Assembly: GCF_910592395.1 (NCBI RefSeq)
Contig: NC_088315.1
Coordinates: forward strand, 5,582,501 to 5,646,500
DNA: 64,000 bases
Direction: 5' to 3'
From: Lineus longissimus
Lineage: Eukaryota; Nemertea; Pilidiophora; Heteronemertea; Lineidae
Below are positions 24,190-38,429 of the stretch, piece by piece. The notes under the pieces are model-generated. The model saw nothing but the letters and a program-made list of their open reading frames with translations, made no database searches and was not told the origin of the DNA. Every line of letters begins with the position of its first letter. Position 1 is the stretch's first letter. The translations under genes were made by a program, and so were the position numbers.

Positions 24190-27100
24190 CTGTTTTCTGT
24201 ACGCCGGGGCCGGGTGAAGAGCGGCACGTACAGCTTTGTTGGTAATTCAACGTGTTTTGTTTCCTCCATAACAGCAGCTGATAAGTCGAGACTACTTGTC
24301 CTCTCCTTAATATCATGCCGACTTACCGGCAGGGAATGTCAATTCTAAAGTCTCCTCCTTTGAAGGTAGACCGGCATGCTTCACATTAGAAGATGTTGAC
24401 AATCCATGCATCCTTGTTAAGTCCGTAACACTTGAAGATCTTAGTATTCCAACATCTTGTGTGGAATCAGTTGACGATAGGTATTGTTTATTCCGTCCCT
24501 TACAGTGGACGTTGCTGGCAGTGGAAACTCCGTCAATCTTTACGTTTCAGATAGAAAAAGAAATGCTATGAAATTCCACATCGGATTTTTCAAATTTAGA
24601 CTGTCGTTTGGGTAAGTTGACACGATATGTTACCCTCGTGACGAATCTGCTTTCCATCTATTACAATTGCAACTCTATGACAGCAACTAGTTGCTCTTCG
24701 GTGCTGAAGCTTGCCAGGGCTAGAACCAAATGAAGGAATTTTTTCCTTTTTTCCTTTAAAATTTGAAAGGATAAATAAAAGTGTCAGAATCAGCTGCCAG
24801 ACAGTGTAATCTGGACAACGCAAGCTTAAAGTAAAACAGAGCATGCTGGAGAACTTTTTTAAGGGTTTAATTTAATCTTGTGATATCTTGTCACTTTCAG
24901 AGTAAAGAACCCCACTTTCAAACTTTATCACCATTTTGATAAAGTATAAGGTAACAACAAGAATGACAACGATTAATCTTTACCTCAACGATTAAGACAA
25001 AGAGCAACGGCGAGGGAAATTGCTTAAATACCTATTTCCGTAGGCGTAATGCTAAATTGTGTTCTAGTTTACTGTTTATTGTAGTTTGATAAGTTTTCAG
25101 ACACCAAAAAGATCTGGAAATCTTCATTTGAACAACAACATATCCAGAGAAACGTCATATTTCTCTTACGTCACAGGCACTACAGTAAAGTAAACAAACT
25201 TCGTTAGTTTCGATTATCAAATTAGTGATTTTACCGCCTCTGTTCAAGTCAAAGTGTTGCTCGATTTTTTATTTCTTTCATTGAAGGAACAGATCACGTA
25301 ACAATAACCTCTCACCTTTAAACCCCAGGGCACATTTCACCACAAAGGTACATTGTAATTTCAAGAAAATCACGAATTGAATTAGGCAGCCTATGACGTG
25401 GCTGTTCTGTATAATTGAAAGCTTTGGCTCCACAAACAAAAAGCTCCGTTTGGAATATTGATTTTTCCTAATATGAAGTTGCATAAAAAGATAATAACAT
25501 GTCATGACGAATAATATCTATCCTGACATGCTATTAATGGATATTAAAAATGCCTCACAAATATCTAGAAGATGTATTTTGGTTGAAATGAGCCAGATAA
25601 CTACTGAAATTATGAATCGAAAATTATGTGTTGAAGTTTGGGCAGTGGACAGTGTTATCAAGAATATCATTTTAATAGTACATGTACGTACATGCGAAGT
25701 AGCTGCACTTATTAGTACAGGTGGATTGGGATTTTCGATAGAACTGAGTTTCTTTTACTGATTGAAGGTCAATCAAATGACTTCTCTCAATAGGTCATCG
25801 AAAGTCCAGAAACTGCAACAAAGAGACCTTGTCCGCGGGGCAAATCCGCTGTCACGGAAATACGTTCCAGAGACAGGTTTGATATTGTGTTTCTGAGGCC
25901 GAAATGCTCCCAGGAAGCAATGCCTTTATAGAGTTAGAAGATGTGGTTAAGATTGTTAAAGCTCAAAGAGAGCTTGCCATATACATGAACACTAAATACT
26001 TATGTAGGGTGATATACAGCAGTCGAATGGGTAATACATCAGTTGGCCTTTACCATTTTCGTCTTTCACGGCAGTCAACCCTATAAAATAATTTTTCCAT
26101 AACCATAACCGCCCTCTTTTGCAACTTTATCGAGAGTAACACTTGCCCTTCAGGAAGGTTTATCTATGTATTGTTCAAATTACCTCCTTGTTCACTTAGA
26201 CGACACCATATACATGTACATGAAGGCCTACTTAGCCAAAAGTCAATGATTGCTTTAATTAGAGCCTTTTCATTGCAGTTACAACAAACTTCTGAAGTAA
26301 AAAATCAACTTTCAACAACATCATGGATTTTCCCAGAAACAAAATTTCATGAAGATGAAAAGATTAAAGTGGTGTACATTTCTAAGTCTAAAACCAACTT
26401 CGCACTACCATCAGCATCTACGCCTAGTCCCGGCTGTTGTTTGTGTCGACAGCAATCATGAAATCGCTTTAGCTTGCATTAGTTCCGGTACGGAATCCTG
26501 GGTAGGCCGAGCATTTGAGAAAAAGGGTTCTCATTGTGTCTAAAGCAAAAGGATTCATTCAGGTGTGAGTGAACGACTCGACGCGACGTCTTTCTCTTTG
26601 ATGGTGGATGAGTGGGTTTTTACTCCTTCTCGAGTGCAACCTTGGTGAAAGAAATGTACACATAGTATCGGGCCACGTTAATGTAGGGGTACAGTGTTGC
26701 AGTTTTTCATAAACGAGTAAAAGTTTTTCGACGAAATGTGTTTTGCCTCACTCATGCAGAAGGTTTTATCCTGTACACCTTCACACATACACGAAACGTT
26801 ACAAAAGAGTTTCAAAGACAGTGACTCCTTTATGGTTTGATGAAGCGTCTTGCGTATTCCGTTTCTCAAATGACTCGAAAAGTTTCATAAATTACATATC
26901 AAGAAACAGTTTGCATGATCAAAAGAAACACCTGAGATATTGAAATACTTCTTTACGATTATAACGTTGGACGTTGTCGTTGTTATTCCAGAATACATTG
27001 TTTTTTACCCTTGAATCAAACGACGAGAAAAGAATCTAAATTCATTGAATTGAAAGCCATTTTCTGCATTCTGATAACTAACAAATGTAACGCATTATTA

Positions 27101-30100
27101 ATCACTGTTGACAACATCGTTAGCAACAAGAGAATGGTCCATGAAATGACTGGGAGATTTCTCACTTTTAAACTAAGGATATAATGTCTTGTTTTGCTTG
27201 AACAAACAAACTCCATTTACTTGTAAGACAAACCCTGTACCATGCTGAGAAAATTAAACGGCGAAACCCTAGGAGCTATACATCGATTTCAGTTTGTAAT
27301 TGCTCATTATTTCAGAAAGAATCAGTAACGGCCCCGTGTTTATAGCACCAGAGACGACTCTACAAGGATAGATTCGTGTCGTGCAGTTAGATATCTCCAT
27401 CGCTATCATCTATCAAATAAACGAAAACAAAGCATCGACGCAAATAGGCCTACGGATGAGTATGATCGATGCCCGCTGTTACTACATTGTATCTTAAATG
27501 TCCCCCCCCCCCCGAAAAAAGGTATCCTGTCCCCAACTTCTTAGAGGACTTCGATTCGTGTCCCGCTACACATGCGCATACCAGACTCTACGTCAGAGAA
27601 CGTTGTCAACAACATTGGAGCAGTAAATCGCTTGATCAACGATGCTCCTTGACGCTTTGAACAATCGATATCCTAATAATTGGCTCTGTCACTTCCTTTA
27701 TGCCTGAAACCAGTTTAATCAAAACAAAGAGAAGAAATAAAGTGTCCTGCTTTTCATCTACCGAACTCGTGGAGAAGGATGACTCTGAAAATCTCAATGG
27801 AAAGGAACAGTCCGTTCTTGCTGAGCATATCGAAAGACCTGATTCCACGAGGATATTTACCCACACTGCATTCGCCACCGCAAGGAAACTGACCAATGGC
27901 ACAGTAAGCCTCTTTTGATGATGACCTTCGTTTCCCACCAACCGCGATGGCGGGTAATATGAATTGCCAAAGACATCCTTGGCAGAGAGTACAGTAGATT
28001 CCCGTTTGGACACAGATTGTCACCACGGATGTAAGCCGTGGTGTCACAAAGTAACATGTCATCGATAAGTATACACACAAAAAGAGAATTTAAACACCCC
28101 TACCTTGTTTACGCCAAACTGGATTGATAACTTCTTGCACTTAAAAATCCAAAGGAAGAGTTTTCTTTATCCTCTTCAAAAAATTAAACCGTCAAACGAA
28201 ACGAAGAAATTTAAAGTCAGCTCTTTATTGATGTTTCCTCTCCGGCGTTCGGATTGCGTTGTAACAATTTCCGGTAAGAATTCTTCTCTCTCTTATAAGA
28301 AAGATTTCTTCGTTGTAAGTCCGAGCGCGATGTGATGGCACGGCGCTGGCGTTCCGTCTAAAGGCTGGTTATCCGGTTAAGCCTTGTTTCATTATGACGC
28401 GATCGGAGTGGCGGTGGTTGAAACTAAGTAACGTATTATTGGAGCTCGGATATATACCGAGATCAATTGGCGTGATGAATAAGGTATCTCGTTTACTATT
28501 GTCATTCACTGCTCGTGAGGTTGTGATTTGGCACAACGGCTGGTATGGAGATTTGGAGGGGGCGACTGTAAGTCTGATGACGATGTAAGAGATTGGAAAC
28601 TTGTTGACCCCATGTGATCAACATGTAATGAGATTCCCGATACCACTAAATAATGTCTGTTCAATAGCATAAAGACAATGGACAAATAGTAGCAAGTCTA
28701 GAAAAATCCAAGGGTCTTGAAGGGAATTCTGTCCTCAGTGGAAAGTCCCCACGTCAGAGTAGATTACATATATTGTAATATCTAAATATTCGACCATAGG
28801 TATCTCATTCTGATTCTCGTCAGTATCCGTGCGACTTAAGTAAATCAGGACAATGGACGCTACATTTCCATCTGGTAGTTAATATGTGGAGTGATTGACG
28901 ATATTTGACAATCCCGATCGCGATGGCTTTTGTTCTCAATCCTGAAGGAAAAGATGTTTTGACCGGGAAAAGCACTTGTGCTGAAGTTCATTTTCAGATT
29001 TACCAGTAACTGCTGGAATAACGAAGAGCTTTGAGAAAGGATCCGTGTATAGAAAAGCGCTATACATAAGTATCGATCTCAATATCATTGACGTTTCATG
29101 ATTCAGATCCAATGTGCTGTAGTGCTTAACAGTACCGTTTTGCATATCATTCGTATCATCTTTCGCTCAAAGCAACGGAGTTTATTCTGTTTATAGATCT
29201 TAAGTACATGTAATTACAAGTTCAAGTACCTGAATCATCCATTGAAGTTAAAATAATTCAAACACCCACTAGTTAAAGAAATTGTAGGCAACCTACCTCG
29301 CATGACCCCGCGTTTCTTCATAGTCGTGTGGTTTATAAATATGCATCATATGCACATGTATAATTTGATATCGTTCATCATGATTCTGAAGAAAACAAAA
29401 TTTCTCTGCCGACAGTGATCACGAGAAAAAAATATTCTCTTAAGTTCATATTTCGTAGGCGTTTATTTCGATGAGTGTAGGTTTGGATCTACTTTGAAAT
29501 GGATATGGTGTTTTTAGTGAGTTTAACAAAGAAAATGAAATCAATGTTCAAATTTCAAACGTCTTAGATTGTACTTTCATAGGTTGCCGTTGATATCATC
29601 AGTGGACGTTATAATACCATGTATGTTCACGGGAGCTGCAGGATGAGATCACACTCCAACGACAAAAGAAGATCACCTACACCAAATATTTATAAAGACT
29701 AAAGTTGTCTGAGGCTACGTCTGTAGTTCTCTGAGAAGCTTAGAAAAAGAATGGTCTAAGTTTTGCTGAGTGCTGGTGAATCCTGGTATAAACTCGGTTC
29801 GTTCTCGTTCTGTCACGTTGAAGTTCTCCTTCCTGTCTTATGGATAACTTAGACAAGTAGTTGGTGAATGCGTTGTTCGTACTGCATCACATCGTGGACT
29901 GGCCTGAAGACAGCAGAGCAAATATTGGCATTGCACTAAAGCTTGCTCAGAAACCTGACCAGTTGGAAACCCAAGAAGAATGTTTATCAAGGGTTTGCGT
30001 TGGGGGTTTGCATGACATCACCAAAAACTGCTCACGTTGCAAATAAACAGGGTGACCACTAACCCGAAAATGTATTAGTATGATACATAAATTGGTCTCC

Positions 30101-33100
30101 CAAGGAATGATTGCGGCCAAAGCCATATACTTGTTGCGAAAGTATCGTTTCCGTTGGTGTAACATGTGATTTAAGTGAACGTTCACTTCATGTATCCTAG
30201 CTCTGAGGATAGTTGTTATTCATGTCAATATTACATGTTTTCAATGTATTCTATCATAAATGGCAATGACAGCGTGGATAGGGATTGCAGAATGTCACCC
30301 TGTACATTACAGGGCCATCAATTTAACCTCAAGAGAGTAAGACGTGCAGATAAAGTATCAACTGACCACGTCTCGATCCCAAAACGATGCGATTAGTCTG
30401 AGAAAGTCACGGGCGGAATTGGTAGTCATCTTGAGGCACATACAATGACGAGGGTAATTGTCAGCTATCTCCCTGGGCGATCGCAGTATCTATGCAAAAG
30501 GGTCGCCAGGTTTTGCGCATTGGTACGGAGACCGCTAACGTGATGTGACGAACAAATACTGTGGCAATTGGAGTGAGTGGCTGGCGCCGCTTAGATTTTT
30601 CAATATACAAGTTTATAGTACAATGAGACATTTTTTTAGGTTGAAATAACCCGCCTTGTAGTGCCGTGGCTCGAAAAGGCGACAGATTTTAGAATCTAGA
30701 TGGCCAGTCTGCCCTAAACTCACCAATATGCAAAGGTAAACAAACATTAGTAGCAACTTCTCTCGTTGCAGTTCTAGAGTTTGTTGTTGGACCGCCGATT
30801 TGTGATAATGTCGCGACCTACGGTGTCTTCAGTGTAGACCTATTGCTAGTGTTGCTTAATTCGAATCTACATATCATTCCTGGTTTTGCTGCATCAGTTT
30901 ATCATCATCCTCTTCTTCTTCTTCCACTCTTTCCCTTCTTCTTCTTCCAATTATATGTGAAGTCCTACCGGTTGTCTTATTCTGGTAGTGCATATCCGAT
31001 TTGCCGAAGGAGCAACAACGTCAACAATTGCGATCCAACTGTTCAGTGCACCAATAAATATCAGACTCGCAAGCTGCTTTTATTTCAGGAAGAACCACAA
31101 CTTCTAAGTTCCTATCGACTATTATCCGCCACTTCACCACGACAACACCTGCTTGAACAAATGACTTACATCCCGAAAACAACCATTATTGCTGTCCTTG
31201 CCAATTTAATGAAAATGGATCGGCCTGTCATCAATATTGCGATTAATGAGACACCGCCACGGGTTTTCCTGCTTCCTTTTCTTTGCTTGCACAAAGTATT
31301 TTCCCGAGGGCTTCAGGCTTCAATAATGTATGCAGCCTGGTCACAGGAGCAAACAGTACAATCCCATCGGGTATAGTATGAGACAAGGCCTAAAAAACTC
31401 AAAGGAGGACGAACTTTCACCAAATGGCTATCGTGGGGATGTAGGTTTTGTGGAGTCTAATCGATCTGTCCGCTGATGCTGATCGGCACGCACCTGCGCT
31501 AGATCCGGGACATTAGAGAATATCCTTCGATCTGCTTGAAGAATTATTATTCGATCTGCTTGAAGATTGATTTACTCGCCATGTTTTATGACGACAGCAC
31601 TGATGTCATTGGTTGTCATTGATATTCTCTAATCTCGTACTCTCCGTGTCTTCATAATGATTATGCGATGATTTATTGTGATAATCAGACAATATAGCAG
31701 GCCGTGGTTTACAGACAACAAGATGTCTGGTGATTAGTGAGCAGACGCTGGGCATTGACTGAATGTCAAGATGATATGAAGTTGAGAATGTTGTCAGCGA
31801 CTAAACTTAGGACCGCGACACGATTCTAAATAAAATGTACGTGTAATTTACGAAAGCAATTAATGTCCTTCTTGACATCATCCTCTTCATTCTGACTGAA
31901 AATAAATATATTTTTTATATTTCAGGACACAACGTCAACACATTAAACTAATCGCTAGAACATGATTATCCATGCTACCAATGCTAACTAGCTGTTGGGC
32001 TAAAGGTGACTGAACAACTGCTAAAGGTAAATTAAGCGTCTGTGATTAAACTGCTGTTTCTGTCAGAATGGACATGACATTACCTTAAAGGCTGGAGTTA
32101 ATTAGATTATGATAGACTGAAAATGTTCAAAGCCAGCAACTCCCATATGTCAGCAGTTCCAAAATGATAGATCTGCTGCTTACAGACACGACCGGAGCCA
32201 TCCTGATTCACGTTCTATGTAAATTAGCACTGTACTACATCTCAAATCGACAGAGCATCAGGACCACACCGCCAACTAATTAGAATATTTTCATGGTACT
32301 TCAGACTTTGCTTGAATTTTCTGTGAAAGTGATACTACATGTGTGTATCTTGAGACGAGCTAAAGACAAACAAAATAAATCTGACTGTATCTAGTTTATT
32401 GTATCGCCGATATATCCGCATCCGTAATAGTGAGCTCTCGCAACTGCCCGGTTGTTGCGGGGCCAACTTTTTATACGATCAATTCGTCAAGGAGAAAACC
32501 GGAAGTGCGTAACAGCGGACTTCATACGGAAGTCAAAAATAGGTCAAAAACATAGAAAATATGATGTCCTTATCTTTTTGCCTGCAAGTATTGATATGGC
32601 CAATATCGTAGTTCTAAATCCGTCAAGAAGAAAGAGTGTTCTCTGTAATAACATGTAGTGAAAATAATTTCTTAGATTTCAGTCACGGAAAATAATCGAG
32701 ATATGAAATGAATCCAACCCAAGTTGCATGATGCAATGTTTTTTAAAGTTCCAGAAAACAGAAAAATAAGGGTTGGGCGAATCTCGATTACCCGAAGAAG
32801 GGTTTAAAATAAGTAGCAAGCGTCGAATGTATTTTAATGAAAACCTCTTATATTCAAAACTCGATATTGTTTTTTATTCTCTTACGACAGCTTAGTTATA
32901 TACAGATCTTATATACTGGAGTTGTTTGTATCTTCAGGACGTTCAAGGTCAAGCTGTACTTTTCTGCATTAGTATAATCACCAACATAAAAATATGGAAA
33001 TACACATCGTGGAGAATCGAGTTATGATTAAGCATATCTGAAAGGATGGCACAGTAAAACAATTTTGCATTAAAAAAAGATTTATACATGTATGTTCATG

Positions 33101-36100
33101 GCTAACTTCTCTGAGAGATTATATGATGAAATAAAGAGGTATACTTGATATCGTAAATTTTGAAAATGCACCGTGTTTTTTTATATCAGGGGTATATATC
33201 AATTAACAGGGGATAGTATACCATAACGAGAGTATTTTGAGAATAACAGATAAATCTCTTCAATTGGTCAATTAATAATGTCACCAAGAAGTACCATCGT
33301 GGTCTGAGAGGCACCCATGCTGTACCTCCACTTAATACGTGAAGTCGCCGCCTCGTAAGATTAAAGCTTGTCTATTTTACATTCTAATAATAGAATGAAG
33401 ACCTGTTAGAATGAAGAAGGCAGGAGACACGTTTGACAGGATCCCGCTTTCCTAAACAGCATGACCTAAATCCTGTGTGCTTTTAAGAGTTCTTCAGCCT
33501 CCGTTATTGGCCGTACTTGATTTTTCTCTAAATTTCGTTTCGTTTGAATGGTCGGCGTGAACTTTCCAGGTGCCTTAAGTCCAATCCGTACCAACACGCC
33601 CACACGGTTTTAAAGACAGTATCACCAAGAGAAACGTTCCTTTCGGATCAGCCGAGATGTAATATGTCAGGAATTCTACACCCAACTTGACTGAATCTGA
33701 CTTAGAATGAGTTTCTGATGTGCATTAACGCAATGGATGCCGCGTGTTCGCGAGCCTTCAACTGGAGGCTTGTCCTTGCCGTCCCTTCGAGGTCATCGTT
33801 CAGGTTTGATGAGATGATACTGCACATCTGGAGTGGGAGGAGGGCGCTCGGTAGCCCCGATACCAGTGGGTGTGGTCGTGGATATAAACAGTGTGGTATC
33901 TGAAATGAAGCAGATATGCAGAACGTAAGTGTAGTTATAATTATGTCAAGGATGTCATGATATTGAGTACAATCTAATGAGACCTATTTTAATTGATATC
34001 TACACGTACATGTATAGTTCGTACTAAATATTAACCCCAGATGAGAATTCCGTCTTCGAATTTGACAATCGAAATAAACCCTTGAACTTGAATGACATCA
34101 GCGTTTGAAACAAAATCTGCGAATCCGATGCCAAAAGCAAACTACTCGAGGACAGCATGACCAAAAGATAAATGACCTTCCCTCATCCGATTGATTTCCT
34201 TGCCGATCATGTGATCAGACGATATAGAGAGAAACAAGAGAAAAGGCCCGCGACCTGCACTGTCTCAGATATCATAGAGCTGAATGACCCTTGAAGGGAC
34301 GTAGCAGTCACAATCGAGGAGAGATCATTTGCATCAAAGTCTGAAGGAGGACTTTCCCTCAAAGTCATTCGCGATTGTGATTACAGACTTTTTTATGCTC
34401 GCGGACAAATACATTTCCCTCTATACTCTTTTAAAATGTCAACTCGATATTCTGCCGTCAATGTCTTTTTTCGCTCTAAACCGTCGTCGTCGCTTTGGAA
34501 ATACCATCACAAATACGAGTCACAACTGCCAGAATCGGCTTTCTTTGTTCTTCCTTATTATGGTTCGTTGTGATATTTTGGCAAAGGCAGTAGTCTTCTT
34601 TTCAAAAGGTCAATCAATAGACTATTCACAAAGCAGCTGCATTATTATAGTACACGGTGTATGGTCTTGCACATATCAATATCAACACCTACTCCATACG
34701 ATATCTTGCAAACTAATTGACCAAATTCAAATGCAGTTTGAGGCATATTGTCAAGTTTTTTATTATGTAATCAGCAATTTAAAAAATCTTCACACAAAAA
34801 CTTTCTTATTTCGAACTTGTTTTAGAAGGTTAATTTTAGTTTTCGCTTGGAGAGTAAAACACAAAATTGTAAGAATTTTGACGTTTGGGGACGACTTTTC
34901 CAATATCAATCGGATGACGAAGTTTTTTTCATCAGTTAGAAGTAGCCGACCAACCAGCTCTGCCCGTTTCTCCCTCTACATCTAAGACAGCTGTCAGATA
35001 ATGGTGTATTACCCATCGAAAGGGAAGCCTAAAATATGATGTCATCTCCAATGGCACTTCTGAAGTATTTCCTGAACTAATTTCCGGCCATTAAGAATTT
35101 TATAGAATGATGTCTGTCAATCTCGGCCCCTGCTCAACTTGGCCACTGATTACCCTACAGACACGTTTGTAGACCGTGTCAGAGTATCGGGCTTTTTGAA
35201 ATATCGAGAAGCGGTGTATCTGGTGCCAGGATGGAGTACACTGGGTTCAATGAATTTGTGACGCAGAAGTAGTCAATTCGTGTTCGAAGATATGTTGACA
35301 GTCATTAAGGCACACAACAGAATATTTCCCTCTGATCTCCCCTTAGATACTCAGAGTCCAATTTGATTTTGGTGTAAGATTATCTCGCTTCGGCGGCGTC
35401 GTTAAGGATCAAAGACCAACAAATTCCTCCCTACCCCCCCTTTTGTTAAGCCTGCAGTCGAAACATAGAAATATTGCATTCGCCGAAGAGCGCATAAGGC
35501 AGCGGGTGTGTCGTTTGCTTCATAATCATTATTTCAGTAGTGGTCTTGACGCCTTTCCTAAGCGTTTCAACTAACCACGCCTTGAAATCACAGATGTTTA
35601 AAGAGATAGTCAACTATGAACACTTCGAAACTACAGTATGTTTGTCCTTCATCGCTTATTTTCCGAGTCTGCCGAGTTTTTACCCATTCAAATCATTCCC
35701 TAACTCGTAGACTTATCAAGTCAAATGGAAGAACAACACGCTTCATTTCTCAGCGCCATCACCGAACAAATTACGTCTGACGTTTAGTCATTAGCGGTCG
35801 CTTTGATGATGGTAGTTAGCATGTAGGTGGCGTTTCGTTGGTGCGTCTGTCTCATCATGATGTATGCATGGCGTGGCGTTTAAGGAGCCAAAGACACTGG
35901 CTGAGAGAGAAGGTTGAGTTCGGTTGCTGATTAAGCTAGACAAGTTTGTTGAAGAGCGATGTTAAACCGTTGTAACTGATCTGCTCCTTGTCCGAAACGC
36001 ATACGCCACCTAGGGTCGGGAAAACAAAACATCTTTACAATGTCTACATTGGTACCTTGCACTGATCTGTCTTTCAAGCTCTAAGTTCTCAATGATGAGT

Positions 36101-37636
36101 TATCTCGACTATAATTATCACACGTGACTTATTCCAGTGCATCAAAATTAGCATGATTTGGAAAACGTGCCATGATGGCATAGTATCTCGCCGACACGAT
36201 CACGTGATAAAAATGGCATCACCATATCCAAGCGCGGCATGCCGAAACGGAAACTTTAGTTCACAAAATTTGACCGCATGCCCTCGTTAGGAATAATGAG
36301 GGGCTTTATTTGACAACAATGAGAAAGCTTTGTCTGCTCTGATAAGCGTCGTGCGTGAGATGTGCCTCGAGCGATGCAGTCGAGCAATCGTGAAAATACG
36401 GAGCTGGCCTCTTCCCCATCATGGATAACTGCTGATGAGGGATAATTAACTTGCTGCTTACCTGCTTCCACAAACACACTTTTTAAAGGAGGGATGCCTT
36501 TATTACTGATGTTTTATGTAAAAATGTAGTGACAGACTTACACCTGATCGAAGGGACCATCTGAATATCTTTCAAGCTTATAAATCTGCTAGGTGTAAAT
36601 GAATACTTCAATAGCCACTGCTGCCGGAGAAGGGAGGGGGAAAGCGCCTTAATTTTGCCTCACAGGCTAATCATGAGACAAGGATCCAATTTAAGCATCT
36701 GTTTCGTTCCTAGCAAATGTTCACGGTCAGCGGAAAGGACTCCGAGGACTTCCTGGCTGCTTAGAGAACTGTTTTATTGACTGACCTTCTCTCCTTCAAG
36801 GTTTGTCCATATTTCGTAGGGTAAAGCAACCAAATTAATCAGTATGTCCCCAAGATGAGTGCAATGCATTTATAGTAAGGTTGCGCAGAAATGTGGTCAC
36901 TTTACTCCTCATCCGGCTACCAGGTGGTATATTCATTACCCAAGTATGTCCTGAGTACTGTATCAAACAAGAAAGAAAGATTACTCAAAATGACTCACGC
37001 ACGCGACATCACTGCGTTGACGCCTTCGGGCGGTCCTTGTTCTCCGTGTGACCAATCCATACTTGGTGTGACGCATTTACCGCATGCAGTTGTGTGCTTG
37101 CAGCAATTTTTCTTTCGGCTACGCGTCACCATCAGAAGGCGTCTTTAGACTAAGATTTGGGCCCCGTTCCCATATTTGTTGTCTTTTTTTATGCTTAACA
37201 GTGAAGCATGGATTTTTCTAACCTTGTGTATATTGTCTTAAGACGGGCTAGATGGTGTCCGACTTTATATACCAGGAAACTGTTAGCTGTTCGTCAGGTG
37301 GGAAGCGAAGTCAGCGAAGTTTTCTAGCAACGGTCATGTCGAGCAGGAGTATCTGGCACATCAGCATCTGATGATAGTAGTTCCATCTTTGCCGACGAAA
37401 GCGAAACAAACTCCAGCATTCAATATGCAATCCAATGGTCATGTGGTTTCACCCAGGTGGCAGGATTGAATTCCCGTTCTACGAGCGCCATTTTGCCATG
37501 AAAATAAGATGACCTAGGGAATCAGTCAGTTTTCTACCAAACCCCGAACAATTAGGACACTCACGGGCCTACAAAAGGAATGAGTGACTTCAACAAAAAC
37601 CACGCTTTGAAAGGGTTTTTTCAAAAACTGACTTAC
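24190..37636. other. Long gene-poor stretch upstream of the homeobox gene
   Basis: I found no exon chain. Contents I can name are a C12 run at 27502-27513, a CTT-rich tract near 30.90-30.95 kb, a short inverted repeat at 31512-31633, and two unusually long but featureless frames (30843-31376 and 34329-34985). If the minus-strand homeobox gene at 37.6-38.4 kb continues, its remaining exons and 3' end should lie here. A minus-strand AATAAA at 36305-36310 could serve it, but I could not identify a third exon. Confidence 0.5.
31512..31633. repeat. Short inverted repeat with internal duplication
   Basis: ATTAGAGAATATC at 31512-31524 is the exact reverse complement of 31621-31633. Between the arms TTCGATCTGCTTGAAGA occurs twice close together. 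It could be a small foldback or MITE remnant. Confidence 0.55.
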
Positions 37637-38411
37637 CAACAGGCCACTGTGTTGCTGTGGCGTCCATTGGAACCCCAGGCCAGAGCCGCTATCGTGCATC
37701 ACGTGACCACTTAACGCGTGCTTTTCCCTCTTCCGCCATTTTGCCCGTCGGTTTTGAAACCAAACCTAAAAGAGAATTGTTGATCAAAGACGATTAGTGT
37801 TTAAGAAAGCCTTACCGCAAAGGAGGGTCTGTGCATTGGCCCCTTCGAAACCATTACCTGAATTCTTCTTCTTCTTCAGCGTTTGACTCGCGCTCTTTTC
37901 CACTTGGAGGAGTTATTCCTGGGATTGTATTTCCATTGGAACGCAGAAATGAGCGTTTTTGCTTGCACACTAGTAGATTCGCGCCAGCTGAGGTATTGGC
38001 CACCTACTGACTCCGAATTCGGCTTACCTGAATTCTTGATTCTGGTAGACCGGACCTGGCAGCTAGTTTTTCCCGCATGTAAACATCAGGATAGTGTGTT
38101 TTTTGGAACGCCCTTTCTAATTCATCGAGCTGAAGAGAACTGAAGGTTGTGCGCATGCGTTTATTGGGATTCGCATTTGACTCTTCTGAATTTCGATCAA
38201 GGATGCCAATTGGATAATCGGCCTCACTGTGAGATAAAGCACGTGACGTACCATCTGCTGAGCTTAACGTTTGATTGGTGCTATTCAAAATTGATTCGAT
38301 GGAAAAATTGTTGCAGAATTTTTGAGTCTTTTGTGGAGATGCATCCTGCTTGTGGTCGTTTTTGGACGCCTTGTCAACGAAGGAAACTCCTTCTGTTCTA
38401 AAGAAATCCAT
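37637..38411 (-). CDS. PRD-class homeodomain protein, ISX-like (3' end not found)
   Basis: Exon 1 is 38411 down to 38028 (ATG, 128 codons, phase 0) and exon 2 is 37765 down to 37637. The splice sites read CAG|GTAAGC and TTTTAG|GTTTGG. The second exon runs into a donor (GTAAGT at 37636-37631), so at least one more exon exists. The joined homeodomain (about residues 83-142) has [19 protein letters not shown] and [14 protein letters not shown]. The intron falls between homeodomain positions 46 and 47, the classical PRD-class site, and residue 50 is Gln. Residues 36-42 read FSIESIL, an eh1/octapeptide-type Groucho-binding motif, implying repressor activity. An N-terminal eh1-like motif plus LAAR..LPE in helix 2/3 resembles ISX, but Alx, Rax or another PRD-like family cannot be excluded by eye. 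The protein should be a nuclear DNA-binding transcription factor. Confidence 0.85.
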
Positions 38412-38429
38412 TTCTCCTGGAGAATTTCA

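Noticed and set aside
30843-31376. 177-codon open frame on the plus strand
   Set aside because: It begins at TTG, and its Leu/Phe-rich start is the translation of a CTT-rich simple repeat. No domain is seen in the remainder.
34329-34985. 218-codon open frame on the plus strand, the longest in the left half of the window
   Set aside because: It starts at a non-ATG codon, has no recognisable domain, a composition like the AT-rich surroundings, and no neighbouring exons. A frame of this length can arise by chance in 64 kb read in six frames, though it is at the edge of expectation.
36256-36477. Minus-strand frame considered as the missing third exon of the homeobox gene
   Set aside because: It reads through a donor-like GCAG|GTAAGC, shows no OAR or other PRD-type C-terminal motif, and has no acceptor in the required phase 0 that I can defend.
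1-37636. tRNA or other small RNA genes
   Set aside because: I looked for B-box words such as GTTCGAATC with a matching A-box and cloverleaf and found none that could be completed.
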